Origin: Bacteroidia bacterium
Lineage (GTDB): Bacteria > Bacteroidota > Bacteroidia > Cytophagales > Cyclobacteriaceae
NCBI GenBank assembly: GCA_030426345.1
Contig: JAUHYU010000007.1
Span: 30,322-94,321, forward strand
Direction of reading: 5' to 3'
DNA: 64,000 nucleotides
Made by a program: the position numbers and the translations under genes. Below are positions 8,098-16,147 of this stretch, piece by piece. The notes beneath the pieces were generated by a model. That model did no database searches and was not told where the DNA came from. It was given only the letters and a program-made list of their open reading frames with translations. Every line of letters begins with the position of its first letter. Position 1 is the stretch's first letter.

Positions 8098-9144
8098 ATG
8101 AAAAAATTAAAATTCACAATTCTTGTGATGTGCATCTTCGCTTTGACTGCAAATGCGCAAATAACTTCTGATGACAAACTAAATTGGTGGGGAGATATTG
8201 ATGGTTTTATCAATCAACAAGACAAAATCACCTTAGATGCTGTAAACGAAGCCTTGAAAAAATATCCTCCATCCCTTGATGAACCAATGGAACGCCGCAT
8301 GGCCATGTTGATGATAGATGGGGTTTTGCATGAAGAAAAAGCAGCGTACCGACCCGCAGTACAAAAGTTTTTGCAGCAAAGAATTCAATTGGCCATTGGG
8401 GAATTGGAGGTTGCAAAGGTGACAAAAGGTGCGATGATCTGGAAACTATATAACCACGGGTTTATCATTCGCACAGCAAGTGTTACGTTTGGTTTTGATT
8501 TGGTTCGGGCGCACTCTGCCAGGGCTGAGGGGTTTGAAATTCCAGATCGGGAAATGCAAAAAATCATCGATCAATGCGATGCCCTGTTCATTAGCCACCG
8601 TCACAGAGACCATGGAGATATTTGGGTGGCCCAAAAATTTATAGACCAAAATAAACCAGTGGTAGCACCGCCGGAAGTCTGGCGAGATCAAGATATTCAT
8701 TCTAAAATCACCCACCTGAAACGTGAAGCACAAACAAAGCAAACCTTGACAATCCAACAAGGAAAAGAAAAGCTCATTGTGATCAACAACCCCGGCCATC
8801 AGGGGAGCGACATTGAAAATAATGTACCCTTGATATTTACACCGGAAGGCTTGTCGTTTGTGCAAACGGGCGACCAGTCCGGACCAGAATCAGATTGGAA
8901 ATGGATCGACGAACTTGGCACACACAATCGGGTCGATGTCCTTTTCCCTAATTGCTGGACGACAGACATCCGCAGAATGATCAAGGGGTTTCGCCCGAAA
9001 TTGGTAATGACAGGCCATGAAAATGAGATGGGTCATACCATCGATCACCGCGAATCGAACTGGCTTACCTACACAAGACTTCAAGGAGCTACTGTTCCTT
9101 ATGTCTTGATGACCTGGGGGGAATCGTTCCACTATCTACCTTAA
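8098..9144 (+). CDS. Exported metallo-beta-lactamase-fold hydrolase
   Basis: A 348-residue protein. I start it at the ATG at 8098 because this gives a clean signal peptide (MKKLKFTILVMCIFALTANA, cut before Q); the longer upstream frame overlaps the PHP gene and adds nothing family-like. The metal-binding motif HRHRDH lies at residues 167-172, with further His ligands likely in NPGHQGSD and TGHENEMGH. The N-terminal ~100 residues are a helical extension not part of the fold. Periplasmic or surface location follows from the signal peptide. Substrate unknown; the fold covers lactonases, phosphodiesterases and UlaG-like enzymes. Confidence 0.8.
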   Translation: MKKLKFTILVMCIFALTANAQITSDDKLNWWGDIDGFINQQDKITLDAVNEALKKYPPSLDEPMERRMAMLMIDGVLHEEKAAYRPAVQKFLQQRIQLAIGELEVAKVTKGAMIWKLYNHGFIIRTASVTFGFDLVRAHSARAEGFEIPDREMQKIIDQCDALFISHRHRDHGDIWVAQKFIDQNKPVVAPPEVWRDQDIHSKITHLKREAQTKQTLTIQQGKEKLIVINNPGHQGSDIENNVPLIFTPEGLSFVQTGDQSGPESDWKWIDELGTHNRVDVLFPNCWTTDIRRMIKGFRPKLVMTGHENEMGHTIDHRESNWLTYTRLQGATVPYVLMTWGESFHYLP

Positions 9145-9182
9145 AAAAGGGTGTAAAATCCATGAAATCCAAAGAGCCAAAA

Positions 9183-9758
9183 TCAGGTTTTGTTGATTCG
9201 TTTGGGAGTTTCTGTAAAATGATAGGTTTTCATTTTCTCCATTATATCATGGATATTTGATGCTTTTATTAGGGTATTGACAGTGCACTTCTTAATAAAA
9301 CCTTCTTCTACCATTTTATTAAAAAACTGCAACAACTCGTCGTAAAAGTGATCTACATTATATAATGCGATTGGTTTTTTGATCAAGTCCAGTTGCGACC
9401 AGGTAAAAATTTCGAAAAGCTCTTCCATGGTACCGATACCTCCCGGCATCGCAATAAATCCATGGGCTAGTTCGGCCATTTTTTGCTTGCGCTCATGCAT
9501 GCTATCCACAATGATAAGCTCCGTGTTGCCATCATGCCCCACCTCTTTGTCGTACAAAAATTGCGGGATGATCCCGACCACCTCACCACCATTCTCCAAA
9601 ACCGCATCTGCCAAGATACCCATCAGGCCAATACTGCCACCACCGTAAACTAACCTAATATTTTCTTTGGCCAATATCTCACCCAACTCATGTGCGGCAT
9701 CTTTGAAAATGGGATTAAAACCCATGCTCGACCCACAAAATACACAAACACTTTTCAT
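9183..9758 (-). CDS. LOG-family protein (cytokinin riboside 5'-monophosphate phosphoribohydrolase type, TIGR00730)
   Basis: A 191-residue cytoplasmic Rossmann-like enzyme. The LOG signature PGGIGTMEE is at residues 105-113 and the partner motif MHERK at 87-91; GGGSIGLMG near residue 40 is the nucleotide-binding turn. LOG enzymes release the base from nucleoside 5'-monophosphates; in bacteria the physiological substrate is usually unclear. It ends convergently with the metallo-beta-lactamase gene (38-nt gap holding an AAAATCCATG copy) and is divergent from the GNAT gene. Confidence 0.88.
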   Translation of the reverse strand: MKSVCVFCGSSMGFNPIFKDAAHELGEILAKENIRLVYGGGSIGLMGILADAVLENGGEVVGIIPQFLYDKEVGHDGNTELIIVDSMHERKQKMAELAHGFIAMPGGIGTMEELFEIFTWSQLDLIKKPIALYNVDHFYDELLQFFNKMVEEGFIKKCTVNTLIKASNIHDIMEKMKTYHFTETPKRINKT

Positions 9759-9766
9759 ATTGAGAA

Positions 9767-9788
9767 TAATTTGTAAGCTTACAAATTA
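9767..9788. promoter_or_regulatory. 22-bp perfect palindrome upstream of the LOG gene
   Basis: Perfect dyad centred on AAG|CTT (TAATTTGTAAGC and its complement), 9 nt upstream of the LOG start codon in the divergent LOG/GNAT region. A regulator site or a 5' leader hairpin are both possible. Confidence 0.35.
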
Positions 9789-9852
9789 CATGATTTTTTC
9801 GAATAGATTTTGAACTTCTGCTTATGAAATCAACCGAACAAACCAGCAAGGC

Positions 9853-9880
9853 TTTGCACCAAAACATTTTTGTAGATTTG
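9853..9880 (+). promoter_or_regulatory. Promoter of the GNAT gene
   Basis: TTTG (9853-9856), 16-nt spacer, TAGATTTG (9873-9880): a good Bacteroidota -33/-7 match. Start site near 9887, about 18 nt before the ATG. Confidence 0.6.
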
Positions 9881-9904
9881 TTCTAACCAAATCCGTTTAA
9901 AACT

Positions 9905-10345
9905 ATGTCTTTTAAGATCCGAAAAGCTATTCCGGCAGACTTTGAATTTATCCACTCGCTAAATAGGGAGTTTGCAAAATTTATCAAGACACCACAAAAA
10001 TTTAAGATCAGCGTGGAGCAAATGCATGAAGAACGGGAGCATTTTTGCATTTTGGTAGCAGAAAATGAGTTAGGAGAAATCGTTGGATTTGCAACTACTT
10101 ATATTGCCTGGTTTTCATGGATTGGCAAGACCATGTACCTCGATGATCTCTATATCATAGAAAAGCACCGCAGTCTTGGCTTGGGCTCAAAATTATTAGA
10201 TACTGTGATAGAAATGGCCAAGGAGGAAAAATGTAAAAAAGTAAGGTGGCAGGTTTCGAAATGGAACAAAAATGCCATAGAATTTTACAAATCTAAAGGT
10301 GCTATGATCGATGATGTGGACATCAATTGCGATTTGGTTTTGTAA
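9905..10345 (+). CDS. GNAT-family N-acetyltransferase
   Basis: A 146-residue single-domain acetyltransferase. The acetyl-CoA pyrophosphate-binding motif A is visible as YIIEKHRSLGLGSKLLDTVI around residues 80-100, followed by the motif B stretch WNKNAIEFYKSKGA. Length is normal for the family. Substrate cannot be told; neighbours (LOG protein, lipoprotein) do not form an operon with it. Confidence 0.85.
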   Translation: MSFKIRKAIPADFEFIHSLNREFAKFIKTPQKFKISVEQMHEEREHFCILVAENELGEIVGFATTYIAWFSWIGKTMYLDDLYIIEKHRSLGLGSKLLDTVIEMAKEEKCKKVRWQVSKWNKNAIEFYKSKGAMIDDVDINCDLVL

Positions 10346-10444
10346 TCGCCACATCCATGCCAATACAACCCCGGCTAATTTTCCCGTGTCATTATTATAT
10401 CCGGGTGTTCCGGTTTTACGTTTTCAAAACAAATTCATGACATA

Positions 10445-10789
10445 ATGAAGATCTTGCCTTTGGTATTTTTGACTTTCCTTTTATTTGGCTGCCGTCAGGC
10501 AGAGGAAATTGACAGCGAACACGAAGACTGTATGAAAGCCAAAATAAGTGCTTTTAAACACAGCCCCGAAGCTTGCACCAGCGGTGCCAGCATTTATACC
10601 TACCGATTTCAGGGAAAGATCGTCTATGTTTTCAATCCCGGAAACTGTACTGCCGATTTCTTCTCCAATGTGTATGACAAGAATTGCAATTTGGTCTGCT
10701 CGCTTGGTGGCATTGCCGGAAACATTACCTGCAACGGGAAAAATTTTGCAGACGAGGCTACGGATGAAACCCTTGTTTGGAAAAACTGA
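10445..10789 (+). CDS. Small cysteine-rich lipoprotein
   Basis: A 114-residue protein with a lipoprotein signal: hydrophobic MKILPLVFLTFLLF then lipobox LFGC with Cys16 as the lipidated residue. The mature part has six more Cys, suggesting disulfides, and no charged retention pattern I can interpret. It resembles small uncharacterised Bacteroidota lipoproteins; no function is assigned. It ends 23 nt from the convergent DUF853 gene, with a CCCATGGATTT element between. Confidence 0.75.
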   Translation: MKILPLVFLTFLLFGCRQAEEIDSEHEDCMKAKISAFKHSPEACTSGASIYTYRFQGKIVYVFNPGNCTADFFSNVYDKNCNLVCSLGGIAGNITCNGKNFADEATDETLVWKN

Positions 10790-10791
10790 AA

Positions 10792-10814
10792 CCCATGGAT
10801 TTAAGGCCTTTTTT
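10792..10814. repeat. CCATGGATTT-type palindromic repeat copy
   Basis: Reads CCCATGGATTTAAGGCC followed by six T, filling the gap between two convergent genes and reaching into the DUF853 stop codon. It belongs to the dispersed AAAATCCATGGATTTT family described in the findings. Confidence 0.45.
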
Positions 10815-12363
10815 ATCTGCGGCGACTAGTTGTCCGGCGTCGGCGAGTAGTCGTAGAAATGCCAAAAACCCCTAAAATTCCACGAGTCAATTCCCTCATC
10901 ACCGTGTTAGCAACGGGGCTTTTCATGATTTTTTCAAACGTACCAACAGTCTGCCGAGTTGAAGTTTTTCTTCTGGAAGCTGGTTTTTTTTCCTTCTCCT
11001 CCTCTTCTTCTTCATTCGATTTGTTTATCCTCTCAACAAGGATTTCATGAGCACTTCGGCTATCTATTTCCTTGTTGTATTTTTGCGAAAGTTCTGATTT
11101 TCCTAAAATTTCATTTATTTCATCATCCGTTAATACGTCCATTCTAGAGTATGGAGGCCTCATCAAAGTATGCACCAATTCCGTTGGGCGGCCTTTTTCA
11201 TTTAGCACAGTGATCATAGCCTCACCTATACCCATTTCAGTGATTAGCTCTTGGGTATTGTAAAACTCCGTATCTGGAAAATTCTGCGCCATCAGGTTGA
11301 TGGCCTTTCTGTCCTTCGAGGTAAAAGCCCGCAGTGCATGTTGCAATTTAAATCCTAATTGACCCAGTATGTTTTCAGGAATATCATTGGGCGTTTGAGT
11401 AATAAAAATGATACCAATGCCCTTTGAACGAATCAGTTTAATGATTATATCTATTTGTTCAAGCAGGTCTTTGGATGCCTCGCGAAATAATAAATGTGCT
11501 TCATCGATCAATATCATCAGTTTTGGCTTGCTATCATCTCCCGATTCCGGAAAGACTTCAAACACCTCGGCCAATAAAGACAGCATGAAAGCGGAAAAAA
11601 GTGAAGGTTTGGATTGTATGTCAGTCAGCCGGATAATGTTCACCTTACCCTGATCATCACTATCTAAAGTACACAAATCGGCCACATCAAAAGACGGCTC
11701 GCCAAACAATCGGCCTCCTCCCTGCTGCTCCAGAGCCGTGATGCGGCGCAAAATCGCTTGAATAGAACTTGTGGAAATCAACCCATATTCCAGTTGAATT
11801 TCCTTCTTTCCATCCTCTATCGAATACCTCAACAATGACTTGAGATCATCAAGATTCAAAAGCGGCAATTTATTGTCATCGGAATATTTGAACAGCATGC
11901 TCAAAACGCCCTCTTGAGTTGGATTGATGTCGAGAATCTTACTTAGAATAACAGGGCCAAATTCGGAAACAGTACTTCTGATTCTTGTACCGGGCTCATC
12001 AGAAATGGTCAGAAATTCAATTGGAAAACCCTTCTCTTTCCATTCCATTTGAATATGCCCTTCACGCAACGTCACGATCTTGTTCCGAGATCCGGGTGCA
12101 CCTATGCCACTTAGGTCCCCTTTGATATCCATGACTAGCGAAGGTACTCCAGCCTGTGAAAATTCCTCAAGCAAAACCTGTAGCGATTTGGTCTTACCAG
12201 TTCCTGTTGCACCGGCGATTAGCCCATGGCGGTTCATGGTTTTTAATGGTACTCTTATTTGTAAGCCATCGACTGGCTGCGTGTCGTGAATTGCGCAACC
12301 AATTAAAACTGAATCGCCTTTGAAGTTGTATGAATCTGAAATTGTTTTTAAAAAATCTGCCAT
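10813..12363 (-). CDS. HerA-like / DUF853 (YjgR-type) P-loop ATPase
   Basis: A 516-residue ATPase of the FtsK-HerA superfamily. Walker A is at residues 51-60 (GATGTGKTKS), Walker B is LMILIDEAHLLF near residue 290, and the C-terminal part has FITQTPNDIPENILGQLG. The last 50 residues are Lys/Arg-rich and end in an Arg/Thr repeat, a likely nucleic-acid- or membrane-contacting tail. DUF853 proteins are widespread; their role is not well established. Next to it and divergent is a DUF4332 helix-hairpin-helix protein, which hints at a DNA-related role for both, but this is inference. Confidence 0.88.
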   Translation of the reverse strand: MADFLKTISDSYNFKGDSVLIGCAIHDTQPVDGLQIRVPLKTMNRHGLIAGATGTGKTKSLQVLLEEFSQAGVPSLVMDIKGDLSGIGAPGSRNKIVTLREGHIQMEWKEKGFPIEFLTISDEPGTRIRSTVSEFGPVILSKILDINPTQEGVLSMLFKYSDDNKLPLLNLDDLKSLLRYSIEDGKKEIQLEYGLISTSSIQAILRRITALEQQGGGRLFGEPSFDVADLCTLDSDDQGKVNIIRLTDIQSKPSLFSAFMLSLLAEVFEVFPESGDDSKPKLMILIDEAHLLFREASKDLLEQIDIIIKLIRSKGIGIIFITQTPNDIPENILGQLGFKLQHALRAFTSKDRKAINLMAQNFPDTEFYNTQELITEMGIGEAMITVLNEKGRPTELVHTLMRPPYSRMDVLTDDEINEILGKSELSQKYNKEIDSRSAHEILVERINKSNEEEEEEKEKKPASRRKTSTRQTVGTFEKIMKSPVANTVMRELTRGILGVFGISTTTRRRRTTSRRR

Positions 12364-12473
12364 TTTTATTTTTTTGACTTTTAAGTTTTGCTAATTTCCA
12401 CAGTCAAAAATAACCTTAAAAAATTAATAGACATTAAAATCTAACTTTTAAACATAACTTAAAAAAAGAAATT

Positions 12474-12881
12474 ATGGCAAAGGAAATATCGGCAATCGAG
12501 GGCATCGGTCCAGTATTCGGTGAAAAACTCAAATCAGCAGGAGTTTCTACCGTTGAAAAATTATTAACAGAAGGTGCCACAAAAACAGGAAGAAAACATC
12601 TGGCAAGTGCTTCGGGCATTGATGAAGGAAAAATCCTCGATTGGGTAAATATGGCAGATTTGTTCCGAATCAATGGTGTTGCTTCACAATTTGCCGAGTT
12701 GCTGAAAGCAGCGGGCGTGGATACTGTTAAGGAACTTCGCAATAGAAATGCTGAAAATCTCCATGCCAAATTGGTGGAAGTTCAAGAAGCAAAAAAATTG
12801 GCAAAAGTAGTTCCTGGTCTCGCTAAGATTGAGGATTTTATAAGTCAGGCCAAAGCACTTGCTCCTGTCGTTACTTACTAA
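12474..12881 (+). CDS. DUF4332 (helix-hairpin-helix-like) protein
   Basis: A 135-residue protein made of two similar halves. Each contains a helix-hairpin-helix-like segment: IEGIGPVFGEKLKSAGVSTV (residues 8-27) and INGVASQFAELLKAAGVDTV (about 64-83). This is the DUF4332 pattern, related to DNA-binding (HhH)2 domains. No signal peptide or catalytic motif. A strong hairpin terminator follows. It is divergent from the DUF853 ATPase. Confidence 0.85.
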   Translation: MAKEISAIEGIGPVFGEKLKSAGVSTVEKLLTEGATKTGRKHLASASGIDEGKILDWVNMADLFRINGVASQFAELLKAAGVDTVKELRNRNAENLHAKLVEVQEAKKLAKVVPGLAKIEDFISQAKALAPVVTY

Positions 12882-12908
12882 GTATCTAGTGTAAAATCAT
12901 AAATAATT

Positions 12909-12937
12909 TGGCCACTTTTTGTGGCCATTTTTTTTTT
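12909..12937 (+). terminator. Intrinsic terminator after the DUF4332 gene
   Basis: Stem TGGCCAC / GTGGCCA with a T5 loop, then ten T in a row. Perfect stem and long U-tract. Confidence 0.9.
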
Positions 12938-13005
12938 GATATAGTAATACGAACATTTTACATATGGATTTTATAGATTCAGTTTCACACTGTAAATCCC
13001 CAACT

Positions 13006-13749
13006 ATGAGCATCAAAATATTTCTAAGGATCGCCTGTGTTGTCAACATCCTTTTGACAATAAATGCCTTCAAAATCCATGCGCAGGACCCGAAGTTTGA
13101 TTTTGATTTCGGAACCGTGGTAAGTTCTGATGACCTGATTTTTGGAAATAAAAACAATGAAAAGCCCATCACTTGGGTGAATGTAAATACTCAAAAAGAC
13201 ACTTGGGAAAAGACAAAAAAAGAACTGACATGCCATGGAAATCCCATAGGTGTGGTTCGCTCTGCTGAGCAATACGAAAATTTCATGCTGCATGTAGAAT
13301 GGAAACACATGGAATCTGGAGGCAATTCCGGCATTTTTGTATGGAGTTCGGCCGTACCGGGAGAGAACCGACTGCCCGATGGCGTAGAAGTACAAATGCT
13401 GGAGTTGGACTGGGTTAATTTGAACAAACGCAATGGGCAAACTCCACCAATTGCCTATGTGCATGGTGAGCTTTTTGGCGTGGGCGGTAATGAGACAATC
13501 CCTGACAATCCGCGGGGTGAGCGAAGCAAATCGATCGAAAACCGCTGCAAGGGAAAAGGTGAATGGAATACTTACGATGTGGTATGTGTGGACGGCGTGA
13601 TCAAACTTTCCGTTAACGGAAAATTCGTAAATGGAATCCGCCAATCTAAACAAAGAAAGGGCTACCTGTGTTTAGAAGCGGAGGGAGCAGAGATTCATTT
13701 CAGGAATTTTAAATTGGTAACTTTGCCTTCAGGCATGGCCGCCAAATAA
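13006..13749 (+). CDS. Secreted DUF1080 (3-keto-disaccharide hydrolase-like) protein
   Basis: About 247 residues when started at the ATG at 13006, which gives a good signal peptide ([20 protein letters not shown], ending near AFKIHAQ); the in-frame ATG at 12964 would add 14 polar residues in front. The mature protein is a jelly-roll DUF1080 domain, shown by the [11 protein letters not shown] motif and the closing [20 protein letters not shown] / IHFRNFKL strands. DUF1080 proteins include 3-keto-glucoside hydrolases and many carbohydrate-binding proteins. It lies 31 nt upstream of a diketogulonate-type reductase on the same strand, so a role in sugar breakdown is likely. Confidence 0.85.
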   Translation: MSIKIFLRIACVVNILLTINAFKIHAQDPKFDFDFGTVVSSDDLIFGNKNNEKPITWVNVNTQKDTWEKTKKELTCHGNPIGVVRSAEQYENFMLHVEWKHMESGGNSGIFVWSSAVPGENRLPDGVEVQMLELDWVNLNKRNGQTPPIAYVHGELFGVGGNETIPDNPRGERSKSIENRCKGKGEWNTYDVVCVDGVIKLSVNGKFVNGIRQSKQRKGYLCLEAEGAEIHFRNFKLVTLPSGMAAK

Positions 13750-13761
13750 CGCTGAATACCT

Positions 13762-13785
13762 AAAAAACCATCAAAAATCCATGAA
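13762..13785 (-). repeat. AAAATCCATG repeat copy that supplies a start codon
   Basis: Reverse complement reads ATTCATGGATTTTTGATGG then six T, nearly the same as the copy at 15910-15933. The ATG inside it is the start codon of the next gene (13781), so the element overlaps the translation start. Confidence 0.5.
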
Positions 13786-14788
13786 TATTTCACTAGAGCA
13801 ATTACAGGAAACGCTTTATAAACTATTCCTCAAAAATAAATTTACTTCAGAAAAATCCCGGTTTCTGGCCAAAATACATGCCGAAACTACACTGGATGGA
13901 GTCAATTCCCATGGCATCAACAGGGTACCACGATTTATAGATTATATTAAAAAAGGATTCGTAAAAGTCGATGAAGAGGCTGAGCAGATCTCCTCTTTCG
14001 GCATGCTGGAGCAGTGGGACGGTAAGCTCGGCCCGGGAATCATAAATGCCTCAAAATCCATGAATCGTGCTATTGCCTTGGCCAAAGTGAGCGGCATCGC
14101 GTGCGTGGCACTGAGAAATAACAACCACTGGATGCGTGGCGGCACTTACGGCTGGCAGGCTGCTGAGGCGGGTTGCATTGCGATTTGTTTTACCAACACC
14201 CAACCAAACATGCCCCCCTGGGGCGGCAAGGAAAGCCGATTGGGCAACAATCCTTTTATCGTGGCCATACCAAGGAAGGAAGGACACATTGTGTTGGACA
14301 TGGCCATGTCACAGTTTTCCTTTGGTAAAATACACACCTATAAATTGCAGAACAAAAAATTGCCGTTCCCCGGAGGATGGGATGCTCAGGACAAACTGAC
14401 GAGTGATCCGGAAAAAATATCTGAAAATATGCGCGGATTACCAATCGGATATTGGAAAGGGTCAGCATTTTCGATGGTCATTGATATGCTGGCTACCTTG
14501 CTCTCAGCCGGGGATTCTACATCTAAGATCGGAGAACGAAGTGATGAATATGGAATTTCGCAGGTTTTCATATGCATGGATCCTAACCGATTTGGCAATG
14601 CAGACATACACGAGAAAATGCTCCAAGAAATCATCGACTACAGTCATGACGTGGAACCCATGAAGCCTGGGGATAAAACTTACTACCCAGGCGAGCGCAC
14701 TCTTCAAACCAGAAAATATAATTTAATCCATGGGATTCCCGTAGATGATCATGTTTGGAAAGAAGTGCTTGGCCTATTAAGTGAATGA
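13781..14788 (+). CDS. dlgD: 2,3-diketo-L-gulonate reductase (LDH2/MDH2 oxidoreductase family)
   Basis: A 335-residue NAD(P)H-dependent dehydrogenase of the Ldh2 family. It follows the E. coli YiaK/DlgD pattern closely: TTLDGVNSHGINRVPRFIDY (with the conserved SHG), ALRNNNHWMRGGTYGWQAAE, PPWGGKESRLGNNPFIVAIP and SDEYGISQVFI. Length matches DlgD (332). It would reduce 2,3-diketo-L-gulonate to 3-keto-L-gulonate, cytoplasmically. No other ascorbate/gulonate genes are nearby; the upstream DUF1080 gene is the only likely partner. Confidence 0.88.
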   Translation: MNISLEQLQETLYKLFLKNKFTSEKSRFLAKIHAETTLDGVNSHGINRVPRFIDYIKKGFVKVDEEAEQISSFGMLEQWDGKLGPGIINASKSMNRAIALAKVSGIACVALRNNNHWMRGGTYGWQAAEAGCIAICFTNTQPNMPPWGGKESRLGNNPFIVAIPRKEGHIVLDMAMSQFSFGKIHTYKLQNKKLPFPGGWDAQDKLTSDPEKISENMRGLPIGYWKGSAFSMVIDMLATLLSAGDSTSKIGERSDEYGISQVFICMDPNRFGNADIHEKMLQEIIDYSHDVEPMKPGDKTYYPGERTLQTRKYNLIHGIPVDDHVWKEVLGLLSE

Positions 14789-14802
14789 ACAGTCCCTAAT
14801 CA

Positions 14803-15804
14803 TTAGGGTTGAAAGACCATGGATTCCGGGCCATATTTTAGCGGAACCTCATCGAGCAAGTCGGATAATTCGTTGTAGTTGTCAGTAGTGACCAACTTCA
14901 TTCGTACGGGCTTGAAATTATTGATTCCTTTAAAATAATTCGTATAGTGCCTCCTCATTTCGAAGATGCCCGTCTTTTCCCCTTTCCATTCGATGGAAAA
15001 TTTCAAATGCTTTTTCACTACATCCACACGCTCTTCTAGCGTTGGAGAGGGTAGCAATTCTCCGGTAGCAAAAAAGTGCTTTATTTCATTAAAAATCCAT
15101 GGATACCCAATACTTGCCCTACCAATCATAATGCCATCTACCCCAAATCTGTTTTTGTATTCCAGCGCATTTTCCGGTGATGAAATATCACCGTTGCCAA
15201 AAATTGGAATCTCAATATCCGGATGTTGTTTCACTTCGCGGATAAAATCCCAATTGGCGGTACCTTTGTACATTTGCTGTCTGGTTCGCCCATGGATTGT
15301 GAGGGCTTTTATCCCGGCATCTTGGAGTCTCAGGGCAACTTCCGTAATTTTTATCGTATTGTCGTCCCAGCCCAAGCGCGTTTTTACGGTCACGGGTAGT
15401 GACACCTGCTGCACGATTTCACGGGTCATGGTTTCCATTTTAGGAATATCGAGCAAAATTCCGGCACCTGCCCCTTTGCAAGCAACTTTCTTGACCGGGC
15501 AGCCATAATTAATGTCAACAAGTTCCGGTTGGGCCGCTTCTGCTTTGGATGCCGCTTCGCGCATCGAGTCTATTTTCTCCCCAAAAATCTGGATACCAAT
15601 CGGCCTTTCATAATCATATATATCTAGCTTTTGAAGGCTTTTTGCTGCATCACGGATCAATCCTTCGGCACTGATAAACTCCGTATACATCAAATCTGCA
15701 CCGTTTTCCTTACACACCGCCCGAAATGGCGGATCGCTCACATCCTCCATCGGTGCAAGCAGCAAAGGAAACTCCCCAACTTCTAAATGTCCTATTCGTA
15801 CCAA
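14803..15804 (-). CDS. dusB: tRNA-dihydrouridine synthase DusB
   Basis: A 333-residue FMN enzyme that reduces uridine in the tRNA D-loop. Start APMEDVSDPPFRAVCKENGA is the Dus TIM-barrel signature; the catalytic Cys is in NYGCPVKKVACKGAG, with the VTVKTRLGW and ALTIHGRTRQQMYKG motifs that bind FMN. Length fits DusB. It converges on dlgD with a 14-nt gap. In many bacteria dusB precedes fis, but not here. Confidence 0.93.
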   Translation of the reverse strand: MVRIGHLEVGEFPLLLAPMEDVSDPPFRAVCKENGADLMYTEFISAEGLIRDAAKSLQKLDIYDYERPIGIQIFGEKIDSMREAASKAEAAQPELVDINYGCPVKKVACKGAGAGILLDIPKMETMTREIVQQVSLPVTVKTRLGWDDNTIKITEVALRLQDAGIKALTIHGRTRQQMYKGTANWDFIREVKQHPDIEIPIFGNGDISSPENALEYKNRFGVDGIMIGRASIGYPWIFNEIKHFFATGELLPSPTLEERVDVVKKHLKFSIEWKGEKTGIFEMRRHYTNYFKGINNFKPVRMKLVTTDNYNELSDLLDEVPLKYGPESMVFQP

Positions 15805-15900
15805 ACTACAGAATTTTAAAATGCAAAAATACCCGCTTTTTTGCTTATCTAAAAGAAATGGTCATAAATATCTATAAATCAATAAAATAGAATGGTTTTT

Positions 15901-15940
15901 AAAAAGCTATTCTATGGAATTTTGATGGTTTTTTGATTCT
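15901..15940 (+). repeat. Dispersed repeat copy upstream of susC
   Basis: Reads AAAAAGCTATTCTATGGAAT then TTTGATGG, T6, GATTCT. Its second half aligns with the reverse complement of 13762-13785 with about two changes. Confidence 0.45.
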
Positions 15941-16098
15941 CTCAAATAGAAATACGCGCTTACTCCAAACTATTAACCTTTTAGAGATGGCATTTGACCA
16001 ATTGCTTTTTGCACCACGCATCCCAAAAGTACAATACTTGAAAAAATGCAATTGCATCTATGTTATTACCTAGGATATGAAGCGCGATATTTAATTTT

Positions 16099-16106
16099 TA
16101 CCTTTG
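16099..16106 (+). promoter_or_regulatory. Candidate -7 box of susC
   Basis: TACCTTTG matches TAnnTTTG; predicted start near 16112, leader about 36 nt. No clear -33 box. Confidence 0.45.
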
Positions 16107-16147
16107 TCTAAGTTTTCATCAGTTTTACAATAACAAAAAAAGTAGAA

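Larger units (their letters stand above)
15805..16147. other. 343-bp intergenic region, divergent dusB / susC
   Basis: No gene is seen. It contains a copy of the dispersed repeat (15901-15940), a 12-bp perfect palindrome ATGCAATTGCAT (16046-16057) and a -7 box before susC (16099-16106). The palindrome is a candidate operator for the SusCD pair, since no regulator gene lies alongside. Confidence 0.5.

Noticed and set aside
13024..13653. A 209-codon minus-strand frame opposite the DUF1080 gene
   Set aside because: The plus-strand gene has a signal peptide and family motifs; this frame has neither and is a shadow.
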